A stretch of 64,000 bases of DNA from Halostella salina (GCF_003675855.1 NZ_RCIH01000002.1:443654-507653), one strand, 5' to 3'. Shown: positions 9,229-17,630, numbered from the stretch's first letter. Notes: generated from the letters alone by a model not told the origin. Translations and numbers: made by a program.

Positions 9229-9534
9229 TCACAGATCGAGTTCGGTCGCTGACTCGACATCGAACCGCAGAATCTCAGGTTCGCCGGCGAGCAGATCGGG
9301 GAGCGCAGCCTCGAACTCTTGGAAGTGGTCGGTCTGGGTGTGTGCCTCGAAGGCGGCCTCGTCCTCGTACTGCTCGAAGAACCGCACCACGTTCGGATCG
9401 TTGACGTCGGTCGTCGCCCGGTAGTCGATCATCCCGTCTTCGGCTTGAGACTGTTCGACGAGATCCTCGATCAGGTCGAGTGCTTCCTCGCGCTTGTCCG
9501 GATCAATTGGGAATGAAGCATGTAGGACGATCAT
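9229..9534 (-). CDS. antibiotic biosynthesis monooxygenase (ABM/Dabb-like) domain protein
   Basis: A 101-residue single-domain protein with a ferredoxin-like alpha-beta fold typical of the ABM family: MIVLHASFPIDPDKREEAL at the N-terminus, then a short DYRATTD strand, the conserved RFFEQYEDEAAFEAH segment, HFQEFE, and a C-terminal beta strand. Small ABM proteins are cofactor-free oxygenases of quinol-like compounds or haem-degrading relatives; the exact substrate is not predictable. The start at 9534 begins directly with the first strand; 9549 would add five residues. Confidence 0.85.
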   Translation of the reverse strand: MIVLHASFPIDPDKREEALDLIEDLVEQSQAEDGMIDYRATTDVNDPNVVRFFEQYEDEAAFEAHTQTDHFQEFEAALPDLLAGEPEILRFDVESATELDL

Positions 9535-9620
9535 CGCGTCTCGACCCACGAATGGACATCTGAAAAAGGCTCACGATGTCGAATACGAGCCCGACAACAG
9601 AACGATCGGTATCGAGAGAC

Positions 9621-10622
9621 TCACTCCACACTCGACTGGGTATGATACTCTCGTCCAGTCTGGAACTCGGTCAACTCCGCGATACGGCTCTCCAACTCCT
9701 CGATCTCCTCTCGAAGTTCCTCGGCCTCGGAGTCATCGCTCGTGGCAAGTCGGTCTTTCAACCCCTGCAGTCGCGTTTCGCGCTGTTCCTCGTCGACCTC
9801 GGCCTTCCGGACGTACTCCGTCTCCTCGATGTCGTACACGTCTGATTCGGAGAGTTCCGTCACGTCGAGAGCGTCGTCGACCTTGTCGCGGTCGACGCTC
9901 AACACGCGCTCGCGGTCGATGCCCGCGTCCTCCAGCGCGGCCAGCACCTCTTCGTCGTCTCGGAGGTCTCGGTTGCGGCGCGTCGTTCGTTGGATGGAGC
10001 CGAACTGGCCGTGGACGGGCTGGTCGTGGTGCAGCCGATCGAGCAACACCTCGGTCACGGTCTGACGCAGGTCGTTGGCATCGCGCTGGATGTCCGAGAG
10101 CAGGGTATAGAGATTGATGAGGACGGGCGTGTCCAACACCTCCAGCGAGGAGAGGTCGTTCCGCTCCAGCGCGTCGATAAGAAGGAGCGCATCGCTGTAG
10201 ACATCCACGTCGGGTTCCATGCGCTCGGTGGCACCTTCGTCCGAGTCCTCGTCGTCTGTTCCCGTGATGATCTGGCTCCCGGTCGGTTCGTCGGTTTCGC
10301 GGATCACGCCCGCGCTCTCGTCGACCTCGAATCGAGGATGGAGACTCAACACGGCGGGGTACGGATCGGCGTCAGGCGGGAGCCGCGAGAGGTCGAATCC
10401 ATCGACGGCGTCACTGATGCGCTCGTGGAGCGTCTCGAACTGGTCGCGCTGGAGCGGTTGCGTCTCATCCACGTCGCGGTCGAGAAACTCGACGATGATG
10501 CGGTGTTCCTGCACGTCGACGATCTGGAAACGCTCCTGAGAAAGGGGTGTGAGCAAGGTCGCGTACTCGGCGAATCCCTCGCACTCGTTGAGGAGCGTGT
10601 GCCACTCGCTGCTGAAGGACAT
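9621..10622 (-). CDS. hypothetical protein with C-terminal coiled coil, divergent to ParB-like gene
   Basis: A 333-residue acidic protein. The N-terminal 100 residues look globular (SSEWHTLLNECEGFAEYA followed by alternating strands). A low-complexity acidic linker lies near 120-135, a helical domain with TPVLINLYTLLSDIQ near 165-180, and the last 60 residues (EEQRETRLQGLKDRL to the IEELESRIAEL region) form a predicted coiled coil. I do not recognise the family. It is transcribed divergently from the ParB-like gene with 128 nt between them, which suggests a linked element-maintenance function, without proof. Confidence 0.7.
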   Translation of the reverse strand: MSFSSEWHTLLNECEGFAEYATLLTPLSQERFQIVDVQEHRIIVEFLDRDVDETQPLQRDQFETLHERISDAVDGFDLSRLPPDADPYPAVLSLHPRFEVDESAGVIRETDEPTGSQIITGTDDEDSDEGATERMEPDVDVYSDALLLIDALERNDLSSLEVLDTPVLINLYTLLSDIQRDANDLRQTVTEVLLDRLHHDQPVHGQFGSIQRTTRRNRDLRDDEEVLAALEDAGIDRERVLSVDRDKVDDALDVTELSESDVYDIEETEYVRKAEVDEEQRETRLQGLKDRLATSDDSEAEELREEIEELESRIAELTEFQTGREYHTQSSVE

Positions 10623-10750
10623 AGCGGTCTGTTTGCTGCTCCTCGCGATAAAGTGTGCCGACCCTTCACGTGGAACGGCAGTTCAACGTTGTGTATGTGG
10701 GGCTATCCCCTTCTCACAAACACTAACCCACCTCCCTTGCATCTCCACCT

Positions 10751-11668
10751 ATGACCAACAACCCGTTCTGGGACGCGGCGGAGGACGCCCTCCGCGGTGA
10801 ACGCGTCCGCGTCCACACGACCGACGGAACGTACACCGGTCTTCTCACCCTGTTTCACTATCAAGACCACGCGGTACTACTGAGGGACGTCACGACGCCC
10901 GACGGCGACGCGACACCGGCCACGCTCGTCGAGAACCCTCGCACCATCGAACAGCAGCCCGAGACGACCAGCCGCGAGGTCGTCACCGTCGACGTGGACG
11001 CGATTGCATCACAGCCGTACAGCGTCCGCGAGTACGACTCCCCAGACTTCGCGGCGTTCGTGCGACAGGTGCGCCACGATGGTGGCCTCACGAATCTCCC
11101 GCTACTTCGCCCGCTCGATGGCGACCACGATGCAACGCATCAGGTCGTCTCCGGCCACCGACGCGTCGAGGCGCTCCGCCGCGCCGGCATCGATGAACAT
11201 CCCGTCGAGGTGGAGTCGTTCACCGACTGGGCGGCCACGAGACGGTTCATCGACGAGCACTTCCCCGTGACCGACTCGGAGCGAGAGAGCTGCACGGACT
11301 CGAGGAGTGGGTGGTATTCACCAGAGCTGATGCAGGCTTCGTACGAGCGGCTTCGAGAGGAGTGGGGGCGAGAGAAGCTGCTTGGACATCCAGCTATCAA
11401 GGCAAACGAGGCGATTCTCGAAGCGGCCGACGGCACGGCAGCGGACGTTCACGACGTGTTGACCGAGGCTCGCTCTGAAGAGGGTGCTACGGATGAGTCC
11501 ACCGAGGAAAGTGACACACCCGAGGTTGATGAGGTGGTGGCGGACTTGGCGGCCGATTCTGATGCCGGTGAAGAGCGGATCAGAGACGATGTGACGACGC
11601 TTCGAGAGCACGAGGTGCCGCTCAATGCGGTCAAGGGCGCCCTCCGTCGGAAATACGCTGGCGAGTAG
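10751..11668 (+). CDS. ParB/Srx-like domain protein with N-terminal Sm-like barrel
   Basis: A 305-residue protein. Residues about 15-47 (GERVRVHTTDGTYTG, then HYQDHAVLLRDV) look like an Sm/LSM-type small beta barrel. Residues about 80-155 form a ParB N-terminal domain with the hallmark SGHRRVEALRRAG at 134-146 (the GxxRxxA motif that in ParB proteins binds or hydrolyses CTP/NTP). The C-terminus is acidic and helical, ending with a possible HTH (REHEVPLNAVKGALRRK). Plasmid- or element-borne ParB-like proteins act in partition or in transcription control; no ParA partner is visible in the window. Confidence 0.8.
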   Translation: MTNNPFWDAAEDALRGERVRVHTTDGTYTGLLTLFHYQDHAVLLRDVTTPDGDATPATLVENPRTIEQQPETTSREVVTVDVDAIASQPYSVREYDSPDFAAFVRQVRHDGGLTNLPLLRPLDGDHDATHQVVSGHRRVEALRRAGIDEHPVEVESFTDWAATRRFIDEHFPVTDSERESCTDSRSGWYSPELMQASYERLREEWGREKLLGHPAIKANEAILEAADGTAADVHDVLTEARSEEGATDESTEESDTPEVDEVVADLAADSDAGEERIRDDVTTLREHEVPLNAVKGALRRKYAGE

Positions 11669-11713
11669 ACCGGTTCGACGAGCGTTACGAGAGCAGGAGA
11701 GGTCGCCTGCTGT

Positions 11714-12601
11714 TCATCGAAGCAGCGTCTCGCCGTCGAGTTCCACCTCATCGTGTGTGATCGGATTGCCGGTCTGCACGGCGTCAAGCATCTCGTTCAC
11801 CGTATCTGGCCTGTTCTCCTCGGGAACGTTCGCGATCACGTTGATGAACAGCCACGCCATCCCATCCACCTTGTCCTCCAAGTGGTACGCGCTTGAGGAG
11901 ATCGCGCCGCGGCTCACGTCATCGAGTTGCTCGGCCATCTCGGCGTGCGAGTCGATGCCGTGCAGGTAGCAGGCCATAATCTCCGACTCTCTGGTTCCGA
12001 TCGGGCCGTTCTCGTCGATCAGCTCCGCCAACTCGTCGATGCTTCGCGTCGGTTGTTCCTCGATCTCCTGCGGGTCTTGTCCCTCGAGCAGCACGTCGAT
12101 GTCGCTCGCATCCAGTTCCCTTGCACGCCACGCAACGCGGGCGGCCTCGCCACTTTCGTCCACTTCATCGAAGACGGCGACGAACTCCTCCAACTCGGGA
12201 TACAGCCACGAGTCCTCCAGTCTGGCGGCCCTGCTCCACACGCCGCGGGATTCGAGAAATCGCTTCGCTCGCCGTCGTCCGATGGGAATGAACCGTTCCT
12301 CGGGCGGTTCCTCGGCGTAGTAAACCGTCTGCTCGGTCACCTCCGCCTGCACTCGCTTGACCCGCTCTCGCTCCAACTCGGAGCAGAACGTCACCTCCCA
12401 TCCCTCGTCCTCGGCCACCTCGACCGCCGCCTCCGGAGCATCGTCCTCGACAGCCAAGAGGAACGGCTCGTCTGCAGCCTCCCAACATCGATACATCTCC
12501 ATCTCGTCGGCCTCGTCGGGGACGTCAGTCGCAACCAGCACGTGGTCGTGGTCTTTCTCGCTCGATACTTCGTTCAGCTCGAACTCTGTGAACACCTCCA
12601 A
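11714..12601 (-). CDS. hypothetical acidic protein with C-terminal HTH-like region
   Basis: A 295-residue protein of unknown family. The central segment (about 100-165) is basic/aromatic (ERFIPIGRRRAKRFL); residues about 200-250 (GPIGTRESEIMACYLHG, then MAEQLDDVSRGAISSS) have the spacing of a LuxR/sigma-region-4-type helix-turn-helix. The start is TTG at 12601: a TATA box (minus-strand ATATTTATTG at 12621-12630) lies 20-29 nt upstream, fitting a leaderless transcript, and the next ATG is 34 codons later. It converges with the ParB-like gene (45 nt between stops). Confidence 0.7.
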   Translation of the reverse strand: MEVFTEFELNEVSSEKDHDHVLVATDVPDEADEMEMYRCWEAADEPFLLAVEDDAPEAAVEVAEDEGWEVTFCSELERERVKRVQAEVTEQTVYYAEEPPEERFIPIGRRRAKRFLESRGVWSRAARLEDSWLYPELEEFVAVFDEVDESGEAARVAWRARELDASDIDVLLEGQDPQEIEEQPTRSIDELAELIDENGPIGTRESEIMACYLHGIDSHAEMAEQLDDVSRGAISSSAYHLEDKVDGMAWLFINVIANVPEENRPDTVNEMLDAVQTGNPITHDEVELDGETLLR

Positions 12602-12711
12602 CAGATAGTATGTTATCTGACAATAAATATCATTTCGTGGTGGCGTGACGAGGGATCAGACGACGATGGGATGTCTCAGAATTCCGGACGGTACGGTGGT
12701 TCCCCGTCCAT

Positions 12712-13086
12712 CTATTCGACGTCGAAGCGGTCGGAGACCTGATCGGCAAACTCGCCCTCTTCCACGTCAAGGTAGCCGACCTGCCGTCCGTCAACATACA
12801 CGTGGCCCTCAAAGTCGTACAGTTCGATCTCGCAATCCCCCAGCGTAAAGCAGACTCCCGGGGGGCGGCCCCACGACTCCTCGGTGGGGTACTCCGCGCT
12901 TCGCCACTCCACGTCCTCCACACATTTGTCTACCCAATCCTCGACGCGATCTGGCTCGTCGTGAGCGCACTCGATAAGCCACGCCACGGGCGGCATATCG
13001 TCTGGCACATCCCGTGATGCGCGTTCCACGACCGAGTCGACGGCGAGCGCAAGCGAAGCCATCGCTTTCTGATGTGCTGTGTCCAT
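12712..13086 (-). CDS. hypothetical acidic protein
   Basis: A 124-residue protein with a helical N-terminal half (MDTAHQKAMASLALAVDSVV, then a DEPDRVEDWVDKCVEDV helix) and a beta-rich C-terminal half (CFTLGDCEIELYDFEGHVYV, VGYLDVEEGEFADQV). The start at 13086 is chosen because minus-strand TTCTTATC (13111-13118) lies about 28 nt upstream. I do not recognise the family. It has a single gene and its own promoter. Confidence 0.65.
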   Translation of the reverse strand: MDTAHQKAMASLALAVDSVVERASRDVPDDMPPVAWLIECAHDEPDRVEDWVDKCVEDVEWRSAEYPTEESWGRPPGVCFTLGDCEIELYDFEGHVYVDGRQVGYLDVEEGEFADQVSDRFDVE

Positions 13087-13155
13087 ATTCGTGGCTATCG
13101 TGGTGGGACTGATAAGAACACCGTCAGAACAGGCGACAGTCCCATGGCATCTCAA

Positions 13156-13329
13156 AGCACCTGTTACAGGGCTATCTGAACTTCTTGAGTGTGACCCTCA
13201 ACATCGACGACCCATTTGACTTGGCTTCCTGAAACGATACGAGGCAACCGCGAGGAGGCGTGGCGACAGTTAACGCGATCTTTCGACCGGGCCGCCTCAA
13301 ACGCGCGAAAAAGAAAAGAGGATTAGCAG
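13156..13329. other. intergenic stretch, no gene seen
   Basis: 174 nt with no convincing reading frame. It includes an A-rich run (GCGCGAAAAAGAAAAGAGG, near 13303-13321) just downstream of the minus-strand gene at 13330-13674; on that strand it reads CCTCTTTTCTTTTT, a possible T-rich archaeal terminator. Confidence 0.35.
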
Positions 13330-13674
13330 TCAGTCGATGCGCTCGACTTCCACGACTTCTCCAAGCGACTCGTACTCGTCGATACCGTCGTTGCGGCCTG
13401 CGAAGTACTTCGCTTCGGGTTCCGGCCATCCCGTGCGACTCCGCGATGCGAACACATGGATGCAGTAGTCGCGGGGGAGGCCCAGTCTGTCCGCAGTCTC
13501 CTTGTTGACGTGGAGGCGGACTTCGATCACCCGATAGTGCTTGGGGTTCCTGTCGAGGATGGCCTCGTTGAATCCGACGCCGGCCTCGAACTCGTGTCCG
13601 TTGCTCGTCTTCACGCGAACATCGTCTCCGTCGGAGAGCATCGATAGCTTGCTTATGAGATGTGGTACTCCCAT
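13330..13674 (-). CDS. hypothetical beta-rich protein
   Basis: A 114-residue protein with alternating strands: DDVRVKTSNGHEFEAGVGF, a central RVIEVRLHVNKETADRLGL segment, a CIHVFASRSRTGWPEPEAK segment and a short acidic end (EVVEVERID). The N-terminal HLISKLSMLSDGD leads into a small barrel-like domain. No catalytic motif or known family was recognised. A T-rich region follows its stop codon. Confidence 0.6.
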   Translation of the reverse strand: MGVPHLISKLSMLSDGDDVRVKTSNGHEFEAGVGFNEAILDRNPKHYRVIEVRLHVNKETADRLGLPRDYCIHVFASRSRTGWPEPEAKYFAGRNDGIDEYESLGEVVEVERID

Positions 13675-13787
13675 CCGCGCTAGGTACTAGGCACGGGAGT
13701 GACATAACTCCACTGACTCGGCACCCGTCGAATTCTGCGGGTATCGGGCTTATAGAGCGAAAACTGTTGGACTCGGCTCGGAACTGG

Positions 13788-14012
13788 TCACCCAACTCTC
13801 ACTTCTTCCCCGACGACTACCACGTCGTGTCCCGCGTACGTGAACTCGACGCGCACGCCGTCTTCCGCGATGTCGTCAAGCGCGTCGGCGTCCACCGCGT
13901 CCTGCAGCGTCGGCAGCTCTGTCTCGTCCACGCCGTCGACTTCCGCGACCGCCCTCACCACCGCGGCTGACGGTGACTCGTCTGGATTGATCTCTTGGCT
14001 ATGCATTCCCAT
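13788..14012 (-). CDS. HalOD1 output-domain protein
   Basis: A 74-residue protein that is a stand-alone HalOD1 domain (haloarchaeal output domain 1): SAAVVRAVAEVDGVDETELPT with the typical LQDAVDADALDDI helix, then two strands (VRVEFTYAGHDVVVV). HalOD1 domains are usually linked to or encoded near two-component and sensor systems. Here the gene is divergent from a REC-PAS-LOV kinase whose start lies 124 nt away, which fits a role in the same signalling system (inference). The start at 14012 (MGMHSQE) is used; GTG at 14024 is possible. Confidence 0.8.
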   Translation of the reverse strand: MGMHSQEINPDESPSAAVVRAVAEVDGVDETELPTLQDAVDADALDDIAEDGVRVEFTYAGHDVVVVGEEVRVG

Positions 14013-14118
14013 ACGTGGAGACACGCGATCTACCGTGGAAAGCGTGTTGTTGGACTGTGATGCTCACGGATACGGGCAGTGAAATATGCAGCAGTTGACA
14101 GCAGGTTTTTGATGTCGA

Positions 14119-14127
14119 ATATATAAG
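14119..14127 (+). promoter_or_regulatory. TATA-like ATATATAAG near the LOV-kinase start
   Basis: A strong TATA-like sequence whose centre lies only about 14 nt before the ATG at 14137. That is too close for a leaderless start at this ATG, so either a box in the T-rich stretch at 14104-14112 is used instead, or translation begins downstream of the assigned start. Confidence 0.35.
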
Positions 14128-14136
14128 TAATGGTGT

Positions 14137-15933
14137 ATGGCCACTCACCCCGGCACAGATATTGAAAATCCCCTCAATGAGCAGGCGCTCATCTCCGATG
14201 TTGGCGGTGGCGTCGAAATACTACACATCGAGGACGAACCGGACTTTGCCGATCTCGTCTCCACCTTTCTCCAACGTGAACGCGATCACTTCGAGATCTC
14301 GACCGAGACCGATCCCCGTGAGGGATTGGAGATTGCAGTCGAGAACGACATCGACTGCGTGGTGTGCGATTACGATATGCCGGGATTGACCGGGCTTGAC
14401 GTGCTGGAGGAGGTCAGGGAAGAGCATCCGAGTCTGCCGTTCATCCTCTTCACGGGGAAGGGCAGCGAGGAGATCGCCAGCGAGGCCATCACAGCGGGCG
14501 TCACAGAGTACCTGCAGAAGGAGGGTGGCACGGATCAGTATAAGGTTCTCGCCAACCGCATCGAGCAGGCCGTGGCCCGGCACCGCGCCGAACGTCAAGT
14601 GGAGCGTGGCTTCCACGCCATCGAGACGGCGCACGACGGTATCAGCCTGCTCAACGAGGACGGCGAGTTCATCTACGTCAACGAGGCGTATGCCGAAATC
14701 ACGGAGTACGAGCGCAGCGAACTCGTCGGTGAACACTTCGATATTCTCTATCCCGAGGGAAGTGTCGACATCGCGTACGACGAGATCATCCCGACCGCGC
14801 GAGAAACTGGGGATTGGAAGGGGGAGACCATTTTCCTGACGAAAGATGGTGACCCGGTCACAGTCGATCACTTGCTCTCGTTCACCTCGAAGGATGCGAT
14901 GGTTTGCACGATCTCCGAGACGGATGATGCGGAGGCGGTGCGCGAGGAGCTTTCACTAAAAGAGCGGGCGATAAACGAGGCCCCGATCGGGATCACGATC
15001 AGCGATCCGGCGCGGGACGACAACCCGCTCATCTACGCCAACGACGAGTTTCTCGAGATGACCGGATATGATCGGGACGAGGTTGTGGGCCGGAACTGCC
15101 GCTTCCTGCAGGGCGAGGAGACGCGGGAGGAGCGCGTTGCGGAGATGCGTCGGGCAATCGAGGCCGAGGAACCCGTCTGCGTCGAGCTGCGCAACTACCG
15201 GAAGGGCGGCGAGATGTTCTGGAACCGCGTGACGATTGCGCCGCTGCGCGACGAAAGTGGCGAGTTGGATCACTTCGTCGGCTTTCAGGAGGACGTGACG
15301 TCCCGCCGCGAGTTGATCGAGGAGTTCACCTCGCTCGGGGGCGTGTTGGCCCACGATATGCAAAACCCGCTGCAGACGATTCGTGGGCGGTTGGAGTTGG
15401 CTATCGAAGATGATGAGACGGAACACGTCGAGGCCGCGATGTCGTCGCTGGAGCGAGCGGAGCAGCTGGTGGACGACGTTGCCGGCGTGTTGAGATCAGG
15501 GACGATCGTCGGTGAACGCGAGGAGATCGATGTCGGACATATTGCTGCGGGCGTGTGGGAGGCGTTGGATCGGTGCAGCGAGGATGATGCGATTGAGATC
15601 CGGGACTCGCCCACGGTGAGAGCCGATGGTGATGCAGTGCGGCGGATGCTCGACAACGTGCTTGGCAACTCGTTGGAGCACGGCGAGACGCCGGTCAAGG
15701 TGCGAGTGGGTGAGCTGGAGGACGGTTTCTACATCGAGGACAACGGCCCGGGAATCCCCGAGGAAAACCGCGAGCAAGTATTCGAGCAGGGATTCTCGAC
15801 GAAGGATACTGGGGACGAGACGGGAATGGGAATGGCGTCCCTGCGGCAGATCGTGTTGGCGCACGGTTGGCGCATCGACATCGCGGATGCGGATGAGTTG
15901 GACGGCGTTCGCTTCGAGATTCGCACGGAGTGA
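14137..15933 (+). CDS. REC-PAS-LOV hybrid histidine kinase (putative blue-light sensor)
   Basis: A 598-residue soluble protein. Order: receiver domain (about 27-145, phospho-acceptor Asp78 in CDYDMPGLTG, switch Lys in LQKEG), PAS domain (about 155-265), a second PAS domain with full LOV signature (about 275-390), HisKA (His406 in LAHDMQNPL) and HATPase (NVLGNSLEHG, EDNGPGIP, GMGMASLRQIV). The LOV signature includes GRNCRFLQG with Cys321, the residue that forms the flavin adduct under blue light, plus the flavin-contacting Asn353 (NYRKGG), Asn363 (FWN) and Gln384 (VGFQ). A light-regulated kinase is therefore likely. The receiver at the N-terminus is the usual haloarchaeal arrangement. Confidence 0.93.
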   Translation: MATHPGTDIENPLNEQALISDVGGGVEILHIEDEPDFADLVSTFLQRERDHFEISTETDPREGLEIAVENDIDCVVCDYDMPGLTGLDVLEEVREEHPSLPFILFTGKGSEEIASEAITAGVTEYLQKEGGTDQYKVLANRIEQAVARHRAERQVERGFHAIETAHDGISLLNEDGEFIYVNEAYAEITEYERSELVGEHFDILYPEGSVDIAYDEIIPTARETGDWKGETIFLTKDGDPVTVDHLLSFTSKDAMVCTISETDDAEAVREELSLKERAINEAPIGITISDPARDDNPLIYANDEFLEMTGYDRDEVVGRNCRFLQGEETREERVAEMRRAIEAEEPVCVELRNYRKGGEMFWNRVTIAPLRDESGELDHFVGFQEDVTSRRELIEEFTSLGGVLAHDMQNPLQTIRGRLELAIEDDETEHVEAAMSSLERAEQLVDDVAGVLRSGTIVGEREEIDVGHIAAGVWEALDRCSEDDAIEIRDSPTVRADGDAVRRMLDNVLGNSLEHGETPVKVRVGELEDGFYIEDNGPGIPEENREQVFEQGFSTKDTGDETGMGMASLRQIVLAHGWRIDIADADELDGVRFEIRTE

Positions 15934-15991
15934 CCTCTTGATCCGCGGTTCCCGATGCCGTCTTCTGGACGACTCCCTATCCGTGACCTTT

Positions 15992-16031
15992 GGTACATCG
16001 GTACCAGCGATTTTGGATGTACCTTGGTACC
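15992..16031. promoter_or_regulatory. nested inverted repeats between convergent genes
   Basis: GGTACATC (15992-15999) and its exact complement GATGTACC (16016-16023) flank 16 nt; the 6-bp palindrome GGTACC occurs at 16000-16005 and 16026-16031. It lies 58 nt after the LOV-kinase stop and 43 nt before the stop of the opposite gene. A bidirectional terminator or a protein site is possible; no T-run makes termination certain. Confidence 0.4.
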
Positions 16032-16073
16032 TGAGGAGTCTCTAGAGTCTATCTGTGAGAGCCGATAGGGAGG

Positions 16074-16463
16074 TCACCGGTTGGCGTGGTTGCTGGCGAG
16101 CATCGCACCCGACAGCGTGACCATATCCTCGCTTCGCCGCCACATTCCACCAGAAATCATCGTCGCGTTGCTGATCGGATTCTCCCACATATCCTCGACG
16201 ATCCGCTCAACGCCGTCCTGTGCGCTGTCCCACACGCCCTCATCGATGAACTGCACGCACGACTCCGCGAACCCGATCTGCAGCCACCGCGTCACCTCGG
16301 AGGTGTCAACCTCGTCCTCAACGCCGTACTCGCACAGCAGTTCGGGTACGGCGTCTTTCGCCGCGTCGAACAAATCCCCGACCGTCCCGCTCGACACTCC
16401 GCGCTCCATCAACTCGCCCCGGGCCTCATCGACGGAATTGAATTGGGGTTTGGCGTCAGTCAT
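16074..16463 (-). CDS. hypothetical protein, second gene of an overlapping pair
   Basis: A 129-residue mainly helical acidic protein. The N-terminus MTDAKPQFNSVDEARGELME is followed by VSSGTVGDLFDAAKDAVPELL, a WLQIGFAESCVQFIDEGVW helix and a Met-rich tail. It overlaps the preceding gene by 4 nt (start inside the upstream stop), so the two are translationally coupled. I do not recognise the family. Haloarchaeal plasmids and proviruses carry many such small helical proteins. Confidence 0.65.
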   Translation of the reverse strand: MTDAKPQFNSVDEARGELMERGVSSGTVGDLFDAAKDAVPELLCEYGVEDEVDTSEVTRWLQIGFAESCVQFIDEGVWDSAQDGVERIVEDMWENPISNATMISGGMWRRSEDMVTLSGAMLASNHANR

Positions 16464-16675
16464 TCCAACGTGAAATCGGCGTCAAAGCTGTTCTCGAAGC
16501 CGTCCTCGATGTTCTCGTCTTGCTCTCTTTTCGCCACAGCGACTGAGATGGAGCGTTCTATCCCGTCGACATCGTTGAATCGCTCCAGCACCTCGTCTGG
16601 ATCGGTCTCGCCGTGCTTGACCTGTTGGAGGGTCTCTCGCACTTCGTTCACACGTGATGGCACGCCGCTGAACAC
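16460..16675 (-). CDS. small hypothetical helical protein, first gene of an overlapping pair
   Basis: A 71-residue protein starting with GTG. One long amphipathic helix (VNEVRETLQQVKHGETDPDE) is followed by an ERFNDVDGIERSISVAVAKRE segment and a short acidic tail. It overlaps the 129-residue gene downstream by 4 nt. It starts 70 nt from the divergent winged-helix gene at 16746, so the two may share a control region. The function is unknown. Confidence 0.6.
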   Translation of the reverse strand: MFSGVPSRVNEVRETLQQVKHGETDPDEVLERFNDVDGIERSISVAVAKREQDENIEDGFENSFDADFTLE

Positions 16676-16745
16676 CTTGAAAACCCGCTTTCCAGAGTCT
16701 GAAAGTCAGGATACTGATTTGACGCTCGTCCGCGTACGTGCGGCC

Positions 16746-17057
16746 GTGAACAGTGAGGACGTCCGCCTACTCCAGCAGCTCCTCGCCAACCGGCACGGTT
16801 CGCTGTCGCTCTCGGAACTTGCGGCGTGGAACAGAGAGAGTGAAAGCGAGCTGGAGCAGCATCTGCAGGACTTGCAGGCACGAGGCCTCGTGACGACGTT
16901 GATGGGCGACACCACGTACTACGCAGTCACCGAGTTCGGCATCCAGTTGTTGAAGCAAATTGGGCACTTCGAGCAGATCGGCATCCTCTACGATATGTAT
17001 GAGGCAGCAGAGACAGAAGTGAAGACTGGAGACCGTCCACAACCGGAGTGGCTGTAG
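16746..17057 (+). CDS. small winged-helix transcription regulator
   Basis: A 103-residue protein beginning with GTG. It is a winged helix: EDVRLLQQLLANRHGSLSLS, the LAAWNRESESELEQHLQDLQ recognition region, then a wing (GLVTTLMGDTTYYAVTEFG) and a C-terminal dimerisation helix. It resembles the small haloarchaeal PadR/ArsR-like regulators on plasmids and proviruses. Its stop overlaps the next gene, so both are probably expressed together. It may control the divergent pair at 16074-16675 (inference). Confidence 0.75.
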   Translation: MNSEDVRLLQQLLANRHGSLSLSELAAWNRESESELEQHLQDLQARGLVTTLMGDTTYYAVTEFGIQLLKQIGHFEQIGILYDMYEAAETEVKTGDRPQPEWL

Positions 17058-17353
17058 CCGTGCCCGGGAGAGTGCGAAAGGTTGCCCTCGCGCTCCGCGT
17101 GGGTGGCGGTGACTCCGTGGAGGAGGTGGCCGAGGAACACGGAGTGGGTGAAGAAGCGGTTCGCAAAGCCGTGGAGTGGGTTGTCGCAAACGAGGATGAG
17201 GTGCGGGAGATCATCGGGGAGCGTGTCGATTCCCTCGCCGAACTCGGCGTGGAGTATCCCGACGATGTGGAACCGCCCCGGGAACAGTCCGCGGCGGATT
17301 ACAGGGAGCGGCAACTCGACGCGCTTGACGCGGTTGTCGATCAATTCGAGTAG
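17048..17353 (+). CDS. small HTH protein
   Basis: A 101-residue protein (GTG start overlapping the preceding stop; a GTG at 17060 is an alternative). The core GDSVEEVAEEHGVGEEAVRK followed by AVEWVVANEDEVREII is a helix-turn-helix of the kind found in small antitoxin-like and transposase-like DNA-binding proteins. The C-terminus is an acidic helix. Together with the upstream winged-helix gene it forms a two-gene regulator unit. It uses a TAG stop (17351-17353), which shows that UAG is an ordinary stop codon in this organism. Confidence 0.65.
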   Translation: MAVAVPGRVRKVALALRVGGGDSVEEVAEEHGVGEEAVRKAVEWVVANEDEVREIIGERVDSLAELGVEYPDDVEPPREQSAADYRERQLDALDAVVDQFE

Positions 17354-17485
17354 TCACTCGCTGTTCAATATTTTCTCCACCCACTCCGAGAAGTCGCCGC
17401 TCTCACATACACGTCCGTCTAGATCCACGACCGCACCCTCACGTGCGTGCCACCTCCGCATCGTGTAGTCGCGCTCGTCAATCAC
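17354..17485 (-). CDS. tiny acidic protein, second of a coupled pair
   Basis: A 43-residue reading frame starting at GTG with DERDYTMRRWHAREGAVVDL, then a CESGDFSEWVEKIL end. It overlaps the upstream tiny gene in the GTGA arrangement, which is typical of real coupled genes. The segment coding for DERDYTM recurs at 18351-18370, so the sequence has been copied within the region. The function is unknown. Confidence 0.45.
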   Translation of the reverse strand: MIDERDYTMRRWHAREGAVVDLDGRVCESGDFSEWVEKILNSE

Positions 17486-17586
17486 AGGTAGTCGATCAAC
17501 TCGTCGATGTCTGCGTGCTTGTCCTCATCTTCGAGCAGCGCCGCCCGCTCCCGCGCCACTTCCCTGTCGCTGCGATTGCCGCTCAC
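17482..17586 (-). CDS. tiny acidic protein, first of a coupled pair
   Basis: A 34-residue frame (GTG start) of highly charged helical composition: SGNRSDREVARERAALLEDE, then an ADIDELIDYL end. Its last four bases overlap the next gene. Length and start are uncertain. The composition and the coupling make it more likely real than not. Confidence 0.4.
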   Translation of the reverse strand: MSGNRSDREVARERAALLEDEDKHADIDELIDYL

Positions 17587-17630
17587 ACTCGTGGATACGT
17601 ACTACTGAGGGAAAAGAGCACCCGGGAGCG

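Noticed and set aside
13172-13795. Long minus-strand frame covering the 114-residue gene
   Set aside because: Arg-rich composition and antisense-type codon use; the overlapping acidic frame 13330-13674 is the better gene.
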